From the NCBI RefSeq assembly GCF_019801965.1, contig NZ_JAHVIA010000006.1, positions 248,001-312,000 on the forward strand: DNA of 64,000 nt, given 5' to 3'. The notes under the pieces are model-generated. The model was not told where the DNA came from. It saw only the letters and a list, made by a program, of their open reading frames with translations, and did no database searches. The position numbers and the translations under genes are program-made. This DNA is from Salipiger bermudensis. GTDB taxonomy: Bacteria > Pseudomonadota > Alphaproteobacteria > Rhodobacterales > Rhodobacteraceae. Positions 9,669-17,843 of the stretch are shown here, piece by piece; the first letter of the stretch is position 1, and every line of letters starts with the position of its first letter.

Positions 9669-9814
9669 GGTCTGTGGTCTGTGGTCTGTGGTCTGTGGTC
9701 TGTGGTCTGTGGTCTGTGGTCTGTGGTCTGTGGTCTGTGGTCTGTGGTCTGTGGTCTGTGGTCTGTGGTCTGTGGTCTGTGGTCTGTGGTCTGTGGTCTG
9801 TGGTCTGTGGTCTG
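9669..9814. repeat. tandem heptanucleotide repeat, (GGTCTGT) x ~21
   Basis: Twenty perfect copies of GGTCTGT plus a 6-nt partial copy fill 146 bp without a single interruption; read on the minus strand the unit is ACAGACC. It sits in the 529-bp divergent intergenic region (9593-10121) between the SLC13 permease (start 9592) and the aldehyde dehydrogenase (start 10122), closer to the permease. Because the unit is not a multiple of three, all three frames on a strand encode the same heptapeptide cycle (TDHRPQT on the minus strand), so frames stay open through it. Perfect, long short-sequence arrays like this usually vary in copy number through slipped-strand mispairing. Confidence 0.97.
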
Positions 9815-10121
9815 CGCGGCGCGGGCGCGGGTCGGCCTGGCCCGCTGACGGGGCGCTTCTGCCGGCCCGCCGATGGCCGGGATCATTGCCTCCGTCTGTC
9901 GCCGCGAAGCCCTTGAGATGGTCCGGCGCAGGGCCCCGCCGCAGGCGCATCGGGCGCCGATTGACGCGTGCTTGGGCAGCGCGGCGAAGCGCCGTGCGAA
10001 GACCGCCGAAAAAGCCGCCAATCGCTTGCATCCGGTAGAGAATCCTGCTGCCACACGGCTTTCTGCAGCTGTGTTCGGGCGCCTTCGCCGAAGCTGCCCG
10101 CATCCAATGACAGGAGACACC

Positions 10122-11573
10122 ATGCCAGGCTTCGACGCCCCGCTGCCGACGGGGCATTTCATTGCCGGTCGTACCGTGACCGCCCCCGCCGAAATCGACG
10201 TCATCTCGCCCTCCACCGGGCAACGCATCGGCGCCATCCCCCGCGCCGACGCGGCGCTGGTCGACGAGGCGGTGCAGGCGGCCCGCGCCGCCCGCGCGGC
10301 CTCGAACTGGGGCGGCATCGCGCCGCGCGAGCGGGTCCGGGCGATGCATGCCTGGGCCGACCTGATCGAAGCCGAGGCCGAGCGTCTGGCCTATCTCGAG
10401 GCGATCTGCTCGTCGCGTCCGCTGGCGCAGGCGACCACCGGCGACGTCATGGTCACCGCCGAGCAGATCCGCTTCTTCGCCGAGTTCGCCGACAAGGAAG
10501 GCGGCGATCTGGTGCCCACCGCCGACAGCGCCTTCGGCTACATCGCCGACGAGCCTTACGGTGTCATCGGGGCGATCACGCCGTGGAACTTCCCGATCTC
10601 GATGGCCGCCTGGAAGCTCGGCCCGGCGCTGGCGGCGGGCAACGCTGTGGTGCTCAAGCCTTCCGAGATGACCCCCTACACCACGCTCTACATCGCCGAG
10701 CTCTCGGTGCGCGCCGGCATCCCGGCGGGGCTGATCAACATCGTCCTGGGCGACGGGCCGGTCACCGGCACCGCGATCACCGGTCACCCGCAGATCGACA
10801 AGGTCTCCTTCACCGGCTCGACCCGCGCCGGCGCCGAGATCATGGCAAACATCGCCCGCACCGGCATCAAGCCGATGACGCTGGAACTCGGTGGCAAGAG
10901 CCCGATGGTGGTGTTTGCCGATGCCGATCTCGACCACACCGCCGAGTGCCTCGAGCGCGGCATCATCCCCAATGCCGGGCAGTTCTGCGTCGCCGGCTCG
11001 CGCATCCTCGTCGAGGAGAGCATCGCCGCGCCGCTGGCCGAGCGTCTGATCGCGCGCTTCGCCCGCCATCGCCCGGAGGATACGCTGGCCCCGGACGCAG
11101 GCTTTTCGCCGATCATCTCCGCCGGCCAGCTGTCGCGCATCGACGGCATCGTGCAGGCGGCGGTGGGCGAGGGCGCCGAGCTGCTCTGCGGCGGCGCTGC
11201 CTTCGAGCGCGAGGGTAGCTTCTACCAGCCCACGCTGATCGCCAACGTCACCCAGGACAGCCCGGCGGTGACGCAGGAGATCTTCGGCCCTGTCGCCACC
11301 TTCCAGACCTTCAAGGGCGAGGAGGAGGCGATGGCGCTGGCCACGCACCAGACCTACGGGCTTGCCGCCGGGCTCTTCACCCGCGATCTCAGCCGCGCGC
11401 TGCGCCTGTCGCGGCGGCTCGAGGCCGGGACGGTCTGGATCAACCGCTACGGCCGCACCCGCGACCACATCCTACCGACCGGCGGCTGGAAGGCCTCGGG
11501 GCTCGGCAAGGATCTCGGCCGCGAGGCCTATCTTGCCAACCGCCGGACCAAGTCCGTCCTGATCGACCTCTGA
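10122..11573 (+). CDS. NAD(P)-dependent aldehyde dehydrogenase
   Basis: A 483-aa aldehyde dehydrogenase superfamily enzyme that oxidises an aldehyde to a carboxylic acid in the cytoplasm. The catalytic set is complete: Asn156 in TPWNFP, general base Glu255 in LELGGK, and nucleophile Cys289 in GQFCVAGSR. A FTGSTRAG cofactor-binding motif is also present. The length is typical of single-domain ALDHs. The ATG at 10122 has a CAGGAGACACC ribosome-binding site. It is a single-gene unit, divergent from the SLC13 permease and sharing its repeat-containing upstream region. The substrate cannot be assigned; it is not obviously the methylmalonate-semialdehyde dehydrogenase needed to finish inositol catabolism. 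Confidence 0.92.
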   Translation: MPGFDAPLPTGHFIAGRTVTAPAEIDVISPSTGQRIGAIPRADAALVDEAVQAARAARAASNWGGIAPRERVRAMHAWADLIEAEAERLAYLEAICSSRPLAQATTGDVMVTAEQIRFFAEFADKEGGDLVPTADSAFGYIADEPYGVIGAITPWNFPISMAAWKLGPALAAGNAVVLKPSEMTPYTTLYIAELSVRAGIPAGLINIVLGDGPVTGTAITGHPQIDKVSFTGSTRAGAEIMANIARTGIKPMTLELGGKSPMVVFADADLDHTAECLERGIIPNAGQFCVAGSRILVEESIAAPLAERLIARFARHRPEDTLAPDAGFSPIISAGQLSRIDGIVQAAVGEGAELLCGGAAFEREGSFYQPTLIANVTQDSPAVTQEIFGPVATFQTFKGEEEAMALATHQTYGLAAGLFTRDLSRALRLSRRLEAGTVWINRYGRTRDHILPTGGWKASGLGKDLGREAYLANRRTKSVLIDL

Positions 11574-11606
11574 CCAAGGCCCCGGCCATGATCACCGGCA
11601 ATCGTG

Positions 11607-11633
11607 CCCCGATCCCCGGTGACGGGATCGGGG
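11607..11633. terminator. hairpin between convergent genes
   Basis: A perfect 10-bp stem (CCCCGATCCC / GGGATCGGGG) with a 7-nt loop lies 34 nt past the aldehyde dehydrogenase stop and 37 nt past the cytochrome b561 stop. It could end transcription from both sides, although no T-run follows on either strand. Confidence 0.45.
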
Positions 11634-11669
11634 TCGGGCCGAGCGCTGTGCCCGGATTGCGCCGTTGTC

Positions 11670-12164
11670 TCAGGTCATGCGGCGGATCAGCCCGTCCTTC
11701 CAGACGAACTGGTGCACCAGCGCGCCGGCCACGTGGAGCCCGGCGACCCAGAGCAGCAGCGCTGTGGCGGTCTCGTGCAGCCCCGCGGCCGCGCGCAGTC
11801 CGAGGAACCACGCGGCGAGCCCCAGCACCGGCAGCGCGATGAGCAGTGCGTAGAGCATGCCGTGGGTGACGCGCGCCAGCAGCGCCGCCCAACCCGGCTC
11901 GCCCGCGGGAAGGGCGGGCACGCCGCGCTTCTGGCGCAGCACCAGCCGCCAGAGCGCCAGCGCCAGGATCAGCGCGCCGACGACGATGTGGGAGACGGAG
12001 ACCACCGTATAGGCGCCGTCCGTGCCGTCGATCAGGGCATGGAACGCCCGCCCCATGCGGTCGAACAGCAGGTATTGCGCCGCGATGAGCAGCACGACCG
12101 CCCAGTGCAGCAGCTTCTGGCTGCGCGAATACTGCTCTGGCGCGGTGTCTTGCGGGGTGGTCAT
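11670..12164 (-). CDS. cytochrome b561 family protein
   Basis: A 164-aa four-helix membrane protein of the bacterial cytochrome b561 (YodB/CybB-like) family. Candidate haem-ligand histidines are in the helices: His20 (LLHW), His59 (SVSH), His101 (VTHG) and His144/His151. The C-terminal HQFVWKDGLIRRM segment is typical of the family. Family role: electron transfer between quinol and periplasmic acceptors, or superoxide:quinone oxidoreductase activity. The start ATG at 12164 follows an AAGGAG ribosome-binding site. Its stop is convergent with the aldehyde dehydrogenase gene. It lies 20 nt downstream of the dienelactone-hydrolase-like gene on the same strand, so the two are probably one transcript. 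Confidence 0.9.
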   Translation of the reverse strand: MTTPQDTAPEQYSRSQKLLHWAVVLLIAAQYLLFDRMGRAFHALIDGTDGAYTVVSVSHIVVGALILALALWRLVLRQKRGVPALPAGEPGWAALLARVTHGMLYALLIALPVLGLAAWFLGLRAAAGLHETATALLLWVAGLHVAGALVHQFVWKDGLIRRMT

Positions 12165-12184
12165 CGGTGGTCTCCTTCGAGGGG

Positions 12185-13078
12185 TCAGGTGAGGTGGGTT
12201 CGGAACCAGTCGAGCGTGCGCGACCAGGCGAGCTCGGCGGCCTCTTCGTCGTAGCGAGGGGTGGAATCGTTGTGGAAGCCGTGGTTGGCGGCTTCGTAGA
12301 TATGCGCCTCGTAGGTCTTGCCGTTGGCCTCGAGCGCCTCTTGGTAGGCGGGCCAGCCGGCATTCACCCGCTCGTCGAGCTCGCCATAGTGCAGCAGGAT
12401 CGGCGCCACGATCTTCGGCACGTCCTCGGCGGCGGGCTGGCGGCCGTAGAACGGCACCGCGGCGCCGAGCTCGGGATAGGCCACCGCGGCCGCGTTGGAG
12501 ACGCCGCCGCCGTAGCAGAAGCCGGTGATGCCGACCTTGCCGGTGACCTCTTCCTGCGCCATCAGAAACTCGATCGCGGCGAAGAAATCGTTCATCAGCT
12601 TTTCGCCATCGACCTGCCGCTGCAGCTCGCGGCCCTCCTCGTCATTGCCGGGATAGCCGCCCATCGGTGTCAGACCGTCTGGCGCCATTGCGATGAACCC
12701 GGCCTTGGCCAGCCGCCGCGCCACGTCACGGATATAGGGATTGAGGCCGCGGTTCTCGTGCACCACGACTACGCCCGGAGCGCCCTCGACTCCGGTGGGG
12801 CGGACGTAATAGGCGCGCATCTCGCCATGGCCGTTGGGCGAGGGATAGGTGATCCACTCGGCCTTGATCTCGGGGTCGTTGAAGCTGACCTGCTCGGCCA
12901 TGGCATAGTTGGGCGACATCATCCCGAGGATCGCCGCTGCGGTGAGCCCGCCCACGGCGAACTTGCCGGCGCGGTCGAGAAACTCGCGCTTGGTGATCAT
13001 GCCATGGGCGTAGAAGTCGTAGAGCTCGAGCAGCTCGGGGGCGAAATCCTTGGCGGTCATGCGGGCGGTCTGGGTCAT
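12185..13078 (-). CDS. dienelactone hydrolase family protein with a Tat-like leader
   Basis: A 297-aa alpha/beta hydrolase of the dienelactone hydrolase family. The catalytic Cys188 is in GFCYGGG; Glu108 is in the HENRG motif that orients the cysteine; an Asp in GELDERV and a His in NHGFH complete the triad. An N-terminal extension (residues 1-61) holds KREFLDRAGKFAVGG followed by a hydrophobic stretch ending AMA, which resembles a weak twin-arginine signal (KR instead of RR), so the enzyme may be exported. The ATG at 13078 follows an AGAGGAGG ribosome-binding site; an upstream in-frame ATG at 13144 has none. It probably forms an operon with cytochrome b561. The substrate need not be a dienelactone, because the family is broad. 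Confidence 0.88.
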   Translation of the reverse strand: MTQTARMTAKDFAPELLELYDFYAHGMITKREFLDRAGKFAVGGLTAAAILGMMSPNYAMAEQVSFNDPEIKAEWITYPSPNGHGEMRAYYVRPTGVEGAPGVVVVHENRGLNPYIRDVARRLAKAGFIAMAPDGLTPMGGYPGNDEEGRELQRQVDGEKLMNDFFAAIEFLMAQEEVTGKVGITGFCYGGGVSNAAAVAYPELGAAVPFYGRQPAAEDVPKIVAPILLHYGELDERVNAGWPAYQEALEANGKTYEAHIYEAANHGFHNDSTPRYDEEAAELAWSRTLDWFRTHLT

Positions 13079-13605
13079 CTGGTGGTCCTCCTCTGTTGAA
13101 CACGGTTCGGTGGTCGTTCCGTCGAAATTTCCGCAGGGGGGCACGGCGGAATCGAATGCCCTCCACCGGCAATTAGAACACGGCGGTGGTGAAGCGGGTG
13201 ATCACGAAGGCGAAGGCGTGTGCCGGCTGTCATCTGGCCTCTGGCGAGGGCGCGCTCGGCCCCGGTCTCGAGACGGGTGGCGGCAGGGCTCAGGGTGGTC
13301 TTGTGGGGGGCGGGCCGCCGCGCCTTGGATGGTGGCCTCGTGGCATTGAGGCGCTCTCGGCTGTGCAGCAGGCGCCAGTCGTGTGCTGGTTGGGCCGGCG
13401 CAGGAGAAAGCGAGGCGCTAAGAGCAGGGTCGCGCCCGCCTGCGACTGCCCCCGACACGCCCTTGATCAAGGGATTTTTACCACGGGTCATCGTGCTCGG
13501 ACCGCTGACGCTTTGGTGCCCAGGCCTCAACGCGCTACACTCTCCGAAACCCACGCAGTCGCGAGGCCGCCCTGGCGCGGACCGCGAAGACAGGGAGATG
13601 CTCGG
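13079..13605. other. 527-bp divergent intergenic region, no gene recognised
   Basis: This region separates the dienelactone-hydrolase-like gene from the Tat-exported intradiol-like gene and should hold both promoters. Open frames cross it on both strands. One plus-strand frame (from 13186) includes a CAGCH haem-binding-like motif, but it has no good ribosome-binding site and loses protein character after about 30 residues, so I left it out. No clear operator or hairpin was seen. Confidence 0.4.
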
Positions 13606-14094
13606 ATGACCACCACCCTCTTCACACGCCGCAGCCTGATCGCCTCGGGCGCTGCGGCCACCACCTTCGCCATCGCCGCCCGGCCCGGTCCGGCCCGCGC
13701 GCAGGGGCTGGCGCCGACGCCCTCGATGCGCGGCGGGCGCAACAATTACCGGCCCGGCGCGCCCATCGTCGAGCGCATCGGCAATGGCGGGTTCTGGATG
13801 ACCGGCACCGTCAGGCGTGCTGGAGACGGGGCGCCTCTCGCCGGGCAGCGGATCCAGATCTGGGCCCACACCACCGAGGGGCACGAGCGCGACCCGCAGA
13901 GCCACGGCGCCACGCTGACCGACGCCAACGGCGTGTTCCGGCTCGAGATGCCGCAGATCGTGCCGGCATTCGGACAGCCGCACGGCCATCTCGCCTATGA
14001 CAGCGGCGCGTTCGAAACGGTCTTTCTCCGCCCCCTGATGAAAAGCGCGAGGGACAAGAGCCTCGAGGCGCATTTCGTGCTGCGCCCGGTCTGA
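13606..14094 (+). CDS. Tat-exported intradiol-dioxygenase-like protein
   Basis: A 162-aa protein with a clear twin-arginine leader: TRRSLIASG followed by a hydrophobic alanine-rich stretch ending ARA near residue 33. The mature part contains a beta-sandwich pattern like intradiol ring-cleavage dioxygenases (GxVxxxGxPLAGQRIQIW ... TDANGVFRLEMP ... PHGH). The HxH pair is present, but I see no tyrosines in the positions that normally complete the 2-Tyr/2-His iron site, so catalytic activity is doubtful. The start ATG at 13606 is preceded by GGGAGATGCTCGG. The next gene starts 14 nt after the stop and encodes a membrane protein, which suggests a periplasmic/membrane redox pair. Confidence 0.75.
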   Translation: MTTTLFTRRSLIASGAAATTFAIAARPGPARAQGLAPTPSMRGGRNNYRPGAPIVERIGNGGFWMTGTVRRAGDGAPLAGQRIQIWAHTTEGHERDPQSHGATLTDANGVFRLEMPQIVPAFGQPHGHLAYDSGAFETVFLRPLMKSARDKSLEAHFVLRPV

Positions 14095-14108
14095 GCTGGA
14101 GGCCCGGA

Positions 14109-14726
14109 TTGAACCCGCGTCAGGCAGAACGGCTGCGCGCCGCGCTGGTCTGGGCCGGGCTTGCGCTTGCCATCGCCGTTCCGCTGCTCGTCGCGGCCGG
14201 CAGCCCGCTTCTGGCATGGCGGCGGCCGGTCTACATCGTCGCGGGCTTTGCCGGCATCATGGCGATGGGGTTTTTGCTGTTGCAGCCACTGCTGGCCACG
14301 AGCCGCCTGCCGGGGCTGCACGGGGCGCGGGGGCGGCGCATGCACCGGCGCGCCGGAGCGGTGCTTGTCCTGTCTGTGCTGCTTCATGTCGCGGGGCTCT
14401 GGATCACCAGCCCGCCGGATGTCATCGACGCGCTGCTGTTCAGGTCCCCGACGCCGTTTTCGGCGTGGGGAGTGATCGCCATGTGGGCGCTTCTTGCCAT
14501 GCAGGGCATGGCGCGGGTCAAGGTGAAGACCCGGCGCTGGCATCTGGGTCATCGCTTTCTGGCGGTGGTCGTGGTCGCCGGCAGCGTCGTGCACGCGCTT
14601 CTCATCGAGGGCACCATGGGCGCGATGTCAAAGGCGCTGCTGTGCGGCCTTGTCGTGGTGGCTTGCGGTCTGGCGGTCACACGCCACCGCATCCGCGCGC
14701 CACGATTGCAGCCGCGCAGACAGTGA
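14109..14726 (+). CDS. ferric-reductase-like transmembrane protein
   Basis: A 205-aa integral membrane protein with about five to six hydrophobic segments. Histidines are placed in pairs within helices (LLHVAG, WHLGHR, VVHALL), as in haem-binding ferric-reductase-like transmembrane domains. The start is a TTG at 14109, chosen because a GGAGG ribosome-binding site lies just upstream, no ATG fits, and the spacing from the upstream stop (14 nt) is operon-like. Likely role: transmembrane electron transfer, possibly to the exported intradiol-like protein encoded upstream (inference from adjacency). It has no FAD or NAD domain of its own. Confidence 0.7.
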   Translation: MNPRQAERLRAALVWAGLALAIAVPLLVAAGSPLLAWRRPVYIVAGFAGIMAMGFLLLQPLLATSRLPGLHGARGRRMHRRAGAVLVLSVLLHVAGLWITSPPDVIDALLFRSPTPFSAWGVIAMWALLAMQGMARVKVKTRRWHLGHRFLAVVVVAGSVVHALLIEGTMGAMSKALLCGLVVVACGLAVTRHRIRAPRLQPRRQ

Positions 14727-14989
14727 GCGCCCTGTTTGCATTGCTTGTGCTGACGGAAAGGGCCGGTGCACCCGTCTTGCAGGTCGCTGCAAAGCGTCTG
14801 GATCCGAATGTCCGGCGTCACGCGCCTCGCTGAAGCGGCGCTTTGGCGCACCGCGTAGACCATGCCGCGAGATCGGGGAGAGGCGGAAGACGTGTCAGAT
14901 CTCGGCCTGAAGGGCGAATCCGATTTCGCCGCTATTCTGGCGGCGTCCTGACTCTTCCCGGCCCCGCGGTCGAGCAGGCCATTGGCAAC

Positions 14990-15994
14990 TCAGGAACACC
15001 CGCTCGGTTTCGGCTCGGCAGCCCCAACGCGGCCTTTTTGCCCTGCGATGGTGCAGCGCACGCTGCTGGCACCCAGCCTTCGCAGGGTTTGCTCGGTGGT
15101 GTGACAGCTCTCCTGAACCTCGCGGCAGCGCGGTGCGAAGCGGCAGCCGGCATAGGTTGCGAACGGGTCCGCCGGCGCGGCACCGATGAGCTGTTCCGGC
15201 ATGCCGGTCTCCGGGTCGGGCAACAGCGTCGCCGCCAGAAGCGCCTTGGTGTAGGGGTGCTGCGCACCGTCGAACAGCGCGTCGGTGGGCGCCTCCTCGA
15301 CCTTCTGGCCGAGATACATCACCGCCACGCGGTCGGCGAGGTGCTCGACCACGGCGAGGTTGTGGCTGACGAAGACCATCGTCAGCCCGAATTCCGATTT
15401 CAGCGACAGCAGCAGATTGATGATCTGTGCCTGCACCGAGACATCGAGCGCCGAGGTCGGCTCATCGCAGATCAGCACGCGCGGCTTCAGGATCAGGGCG
15501 CGGGCGATCGCGACCCGCTGGCGCTGGCCGCCGGAAAGCTCGCCGGGATAGGCGTCGGCCAGCCGCGCCGGCAGCCCGACGAGATCGAGCATCCGGGCGA
15601 CCTCGGCTTTCACGTTCTCACCGCCATGCAGGTGCAGCGGCTGGCCGATCAGCGAGGCGATGCGTTTGACCGGGTTGAGCGAGGCGTTGGGGTTCTGAAA
15701 GACCGGCTGGATCAACCGGACGCGCTCATCCACCGACAGGGCGCCGATCTTCCGACCGGCAATTTCGACCTCGCCCCGATCCGGTTTCAAGAGCCCCAGC
15801 ATGATGCTGACCGCGGTGCTCTTGCCGCAACCTGACTCGCCGACGAGGCCCACAGTTTCGCCCGCCGCGACCTCGAGCGACAGATCGTTCACGGCCACCA
15901 GCTCCTCGACCGGGGCAAAGAGTTTGCGATGCAGGCGATAGGCCTTGCGAATGCCCGTCATGCGGATCATCGGCGGGGTCTGGGATCGGGTCAT
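14990..15994 (-). CDS. peptide-type ABC transporter ATP-binding protein (OppF/DppF type)
   Basis: A 334-aa ATPase with Walker A GESGCGKST, signature LSGGQRQR, Walker B VLICDEP and a switch-region HNLAVVEH. A C-terminal oligopeptide-transporter extension carries the Cys-rich CRFAPRCREVQESC element typical of Opp/Dpp ATPases. It is the last gene of the five-gene importer. Its ATG overlaps the stop of the preceding ATPase gene (ATGA), so the start at 15994 is preferred over the upstream in-frame ATG. Together the two ATPases drive import through the two permeases encoded upstream. Substrate: a small peptide or other cationic/organic solute, not determinable from this subunit. Confidence 0.93.
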   Translation of the reverse strand: MTRSQTPPMIRMTGIRKAYRLHRKLFAPVEELVAVNDLSLEVAAGETVGLVGESGCGKSTAVSIMLGLLKPDRGEVEIAGRKIGALSVDERVRLIQPVFQNPNASLNPVKRIASLIGQPLHLHGGENVKAEVARMLDLVGLPARLADAYPGELSGGQRQRVAIARALILKPRVLICDEPTSALDVSVQAQIINLLLSLKSEFGLTMVFVSHNLAVVEHLADRVAVMYLGQKVEEAPTDALFDGAQHPYTKALLAATLLPDPETGMPEQLIGAAPADPFATYAGCRFAPRCREVQESCHTTEQTLRRLGASSVRCTIAGQKGRVGAAEPKPSGCS

Positions 15995-16974
15995 GCGGCG
16001 ACCTCTGCGGCTTTGTGGCATTCGACGAAGCGGCCGGGGGCGGGGGCGTGGCCGGGCACCGGGTCCTGACCGCAGATCTCCCCGGCAAAGCTGCAGCGAT
16101 CCCGGAAGGCGCAGCCCTTCAGCGGTCCGACGAGCCCGGGAACACGGCCGGGAATGGCCGGCAACTCGCTGCCGCGCGGGGTCTGGCCCGGCACCGGGAT
16201 CGCGGCGAGGAGGCCGCGTGTGTAGGGGTGTTGCGGCGCGCGGAAGAGATCCTTGACCGGCGCACGCTCGGCGATCCGTCCGGCATACATCACCGCCACC
16301 TCGTCGGCGATGGAGGCAACCACGCCGAGGTCATGCGTGATCAGCAGCAGCGACAGCCCGAGATCGCTCTGCAGCTCGTCCAGAAGGGCCAGGATCTGCG
16401 CCTGGATGGTGACGTCGAGCGCGGTGGTCGGCTCGTCCGCGATCAGCAGCTTGGGCCGGCCCATCAGCGCGGAGGCGATCATGATCCGCTGCCGCTGCCC
16501 GCCGGAGAAGCCGTGCGGATACTGCACCAGCCGGGCCGCGGGATTGGCGATGCCGACCCGGTCGAGCATCTCGATGGCGCGGGCGTCTGCCTCCTTGCGG
16601 CTCAGCCTCTCGGCGCGCATCACGCCCTCGGTCAGCTGTCGCCCGATGGTCAGTGTCGGGTTCAGGGTGCTGGTGGGGTCCTGAAAGATCATCGCCACGT
16701 CGCGGCCGCGCATCTTGGCGAGCCTGGCCTCGGTCCTTGCGGTCAGGTCCTGCCCCGCCATCGCGAAGCGCTCGGTGGTGACCTTCGCATAGCGCGGCAA
16801 GAGGCCAATGATCGCGGTGGCCGTCAGCGACTTGCCGCAACCGGACTCGCCCACGAGGCAGAGGGTCTTGCCCGCCGAGATCGACAGATCGACGCCGCGC
16901 ACGGCGTTGAGCGTGCCCCGGTCCGTGGGAATGGACACCTGCAGGTTCTTGATATCGAGCATCATGTCGGTCAT
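15991..16974 (-). CDS. peptide-type ABC transporter ATP-binding protein (OppD/DppD type)
   Basis: A 327-aa ATPase with Walker A GESGCGKSL, signature FSGGQRQR, Walker B LLIADEP and HDLGVV. The C-terminal oligopeptide-ABC extension contains CAFRDRCSFAGEIC. The start MTDMMLDIK at 16974 overlaps the end of the upstream permease gene (stop at 16971), in keeping with the coupled arrangement of the whole operon. It partners with the ATPase at 14990-15994. A longer frame upstream is antisense-like and was rejected. Confidence 0.93.
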   Translation of the reverse strand: MTDMMLDIKNLQVSIPTDRGTLNAVRGVDLSISAGKTLCLVGESGCGKSLTATAIIGLLPRYAKVTTERFAMAGQDLTARTEARLAKMRGRDVAMIFQDPTSTLNPTLTIGRQLTEGVMRAERLSRKEADARAIEMLDRVGIANPAARLVQYPHGFSGGQRQRIMIASALMGRPKLLIADEPTTALDVTIQAQILALLDELQSDLGLSLLLITHDLGVVASIADEVAVMYAGRIAERAPVKDLFRAPQHPYTRGLLAAIPVPGQTPRGSELPAIPGRVPGLVGPLKGCAFRDRCSFAGEICGQDPVPGHAPAPGRFVECHKAAEVAA

Positions 16975-17843
16975 TTCCGTGCGGGCCCCGTGATATCGCG
17001 CAGGCCGTCGCCGAAGAGGTTCACCGCCAGCACCAGCAGGCACAGCGCCGAGCCGGGCAGGGCGATCAGCCAGGGGTCGAAGAGGATGTTGTCGCGCCCC
17101 TCCGAGATCATCAGCCCCCAGCTCGGTGTCGGCGGACGCACGCCCAGCCCGAGGAACGACAACGCGGCCTCCAGCAGGATCACGTTGGCCACCTCGAGCG
17201 AGACAACGACAAGGATCGTGGCGCGCATGTTGGGCAGGATCTCGAGAAACAGGATGCGTGCGCGGCTGGCCCCGATGGCGCGCAGGCCGGTGATGAACTC
17301 CTGATGCCGGAGGCTCTGGGCCGCCGCGCGGGTGACCACGGCGAAGCGATCCCAGAGCAACAGGCCCAGCACGGTGATCAACGTGGTCAGCGACGCCCCG
17401 CCAAGCGCCACTGCGGCCAGCGCGACCAGCACGATGGGCAGCGATAGGCGGGTGGTGATGGCGAAGCTGATCAGCATGTCGACCTTGCCGCCGAAATAAC
17501 CCGCGAGCAGGCCCAGCGTGATGCCGATGGCACCTGAGACAAGGATGACCCCCAACCCCACTCCGAGCGAGACCCGCGCGCCATAGATCAGGCGGGACAG
17601 GTAGTCGCGGCCGAGGTGGTCGGTGCCGAGCAGGTGCTCGGGCACCGAGCGGTCATGCCAGAAGGGCGGCAGCAGGCGGCGGGTCAGGTCCTGCGCGATC
17701 GGATCATGCGGCGCGAGCACAGGCGCGAGGATCGCGATCAGCACGATCAGCGCCAGCAGCGTGCCACCGATGAGCACGCCGGTATTGCCGCGCATCTTGC
17801 GCCAGAGACCGGGGCGCGCGGTTTCCACGGGGATCTCCGACAT
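16971..17843 (-). CDS. peptide-type ABC transporter permease (DppC/OppC type)
   Basis: A 290-aa inner-membrane permease with the long N-terminal hydrophobic segment and periplasmic HDPIAQDLTRRL region of DppC-type proteins, followed by the GTDHLGRDYLSRLIYG motif. The BPD_transp_1 domain holds the EAA-like loop (RAIGASRARILFLEILPN). The ATG at 17843 shares one base with the TGA of the other permease gene (TGATG), which sets the start; a GTG one codon upstream is possible. It forms a heterodimer with the 17843-18763 product. Confidence 0.93.
   Translation of the reverse strand: MSEIPVETARPGLWRKMRGNTGVLIGGTLLALIVLIAILAPVLAPHDPIAQDLTRRLLPPFWHDRSVPEHLLGTDHLGRDYLSRLIYGARVSLGVGLGVILVSGAIGITLGLLAGYFGGKVDMLISFAITTRLSLPIVLVALAAVALGGASLTTLITVLGLLLWDRFAVVTRAAAQSLRHQEFITGLRAIGASRARILFLEILPNMRATILVVVSLEVANVILLEAALSFLGLGVRPPTPSWGLMISEGRDNILFDPWLIALPGSALCLLVLAVNLFGDGLRDITGPARK

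Noticed and set aside
9669-9814. CRISPR array
   Set aside because: Units are 7 bp with no spacers and no cas genes nearby; it is a simple tandem repeat.
9593-10318. Minus-strand extension of the SLC13 gene through the heptamer repeat (TDHRPQT cycles)
   Set aside because: The repeat leaves all frames open, the extension lies antisense to the aldehyde dehydrogenase, and the permease has a good start at 9592 with a normal N-terminal helix.
9558-11468. Long minus-strand frame over the aldehyde dehydrogenase gene
   Set aside because: It is a shadow of a strongly coding gene with all catalytic residues on the plus strand.
13186-13605. Plus-strand frame with a CAGCH haem-like motif upstream of the intradiol-like gene
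   Set aside because: Only about 30 residues look cytochrome-like. There is no ribosome-binding site or signal peptide, and the rest is low-complexity. It could be chance or a remnant.
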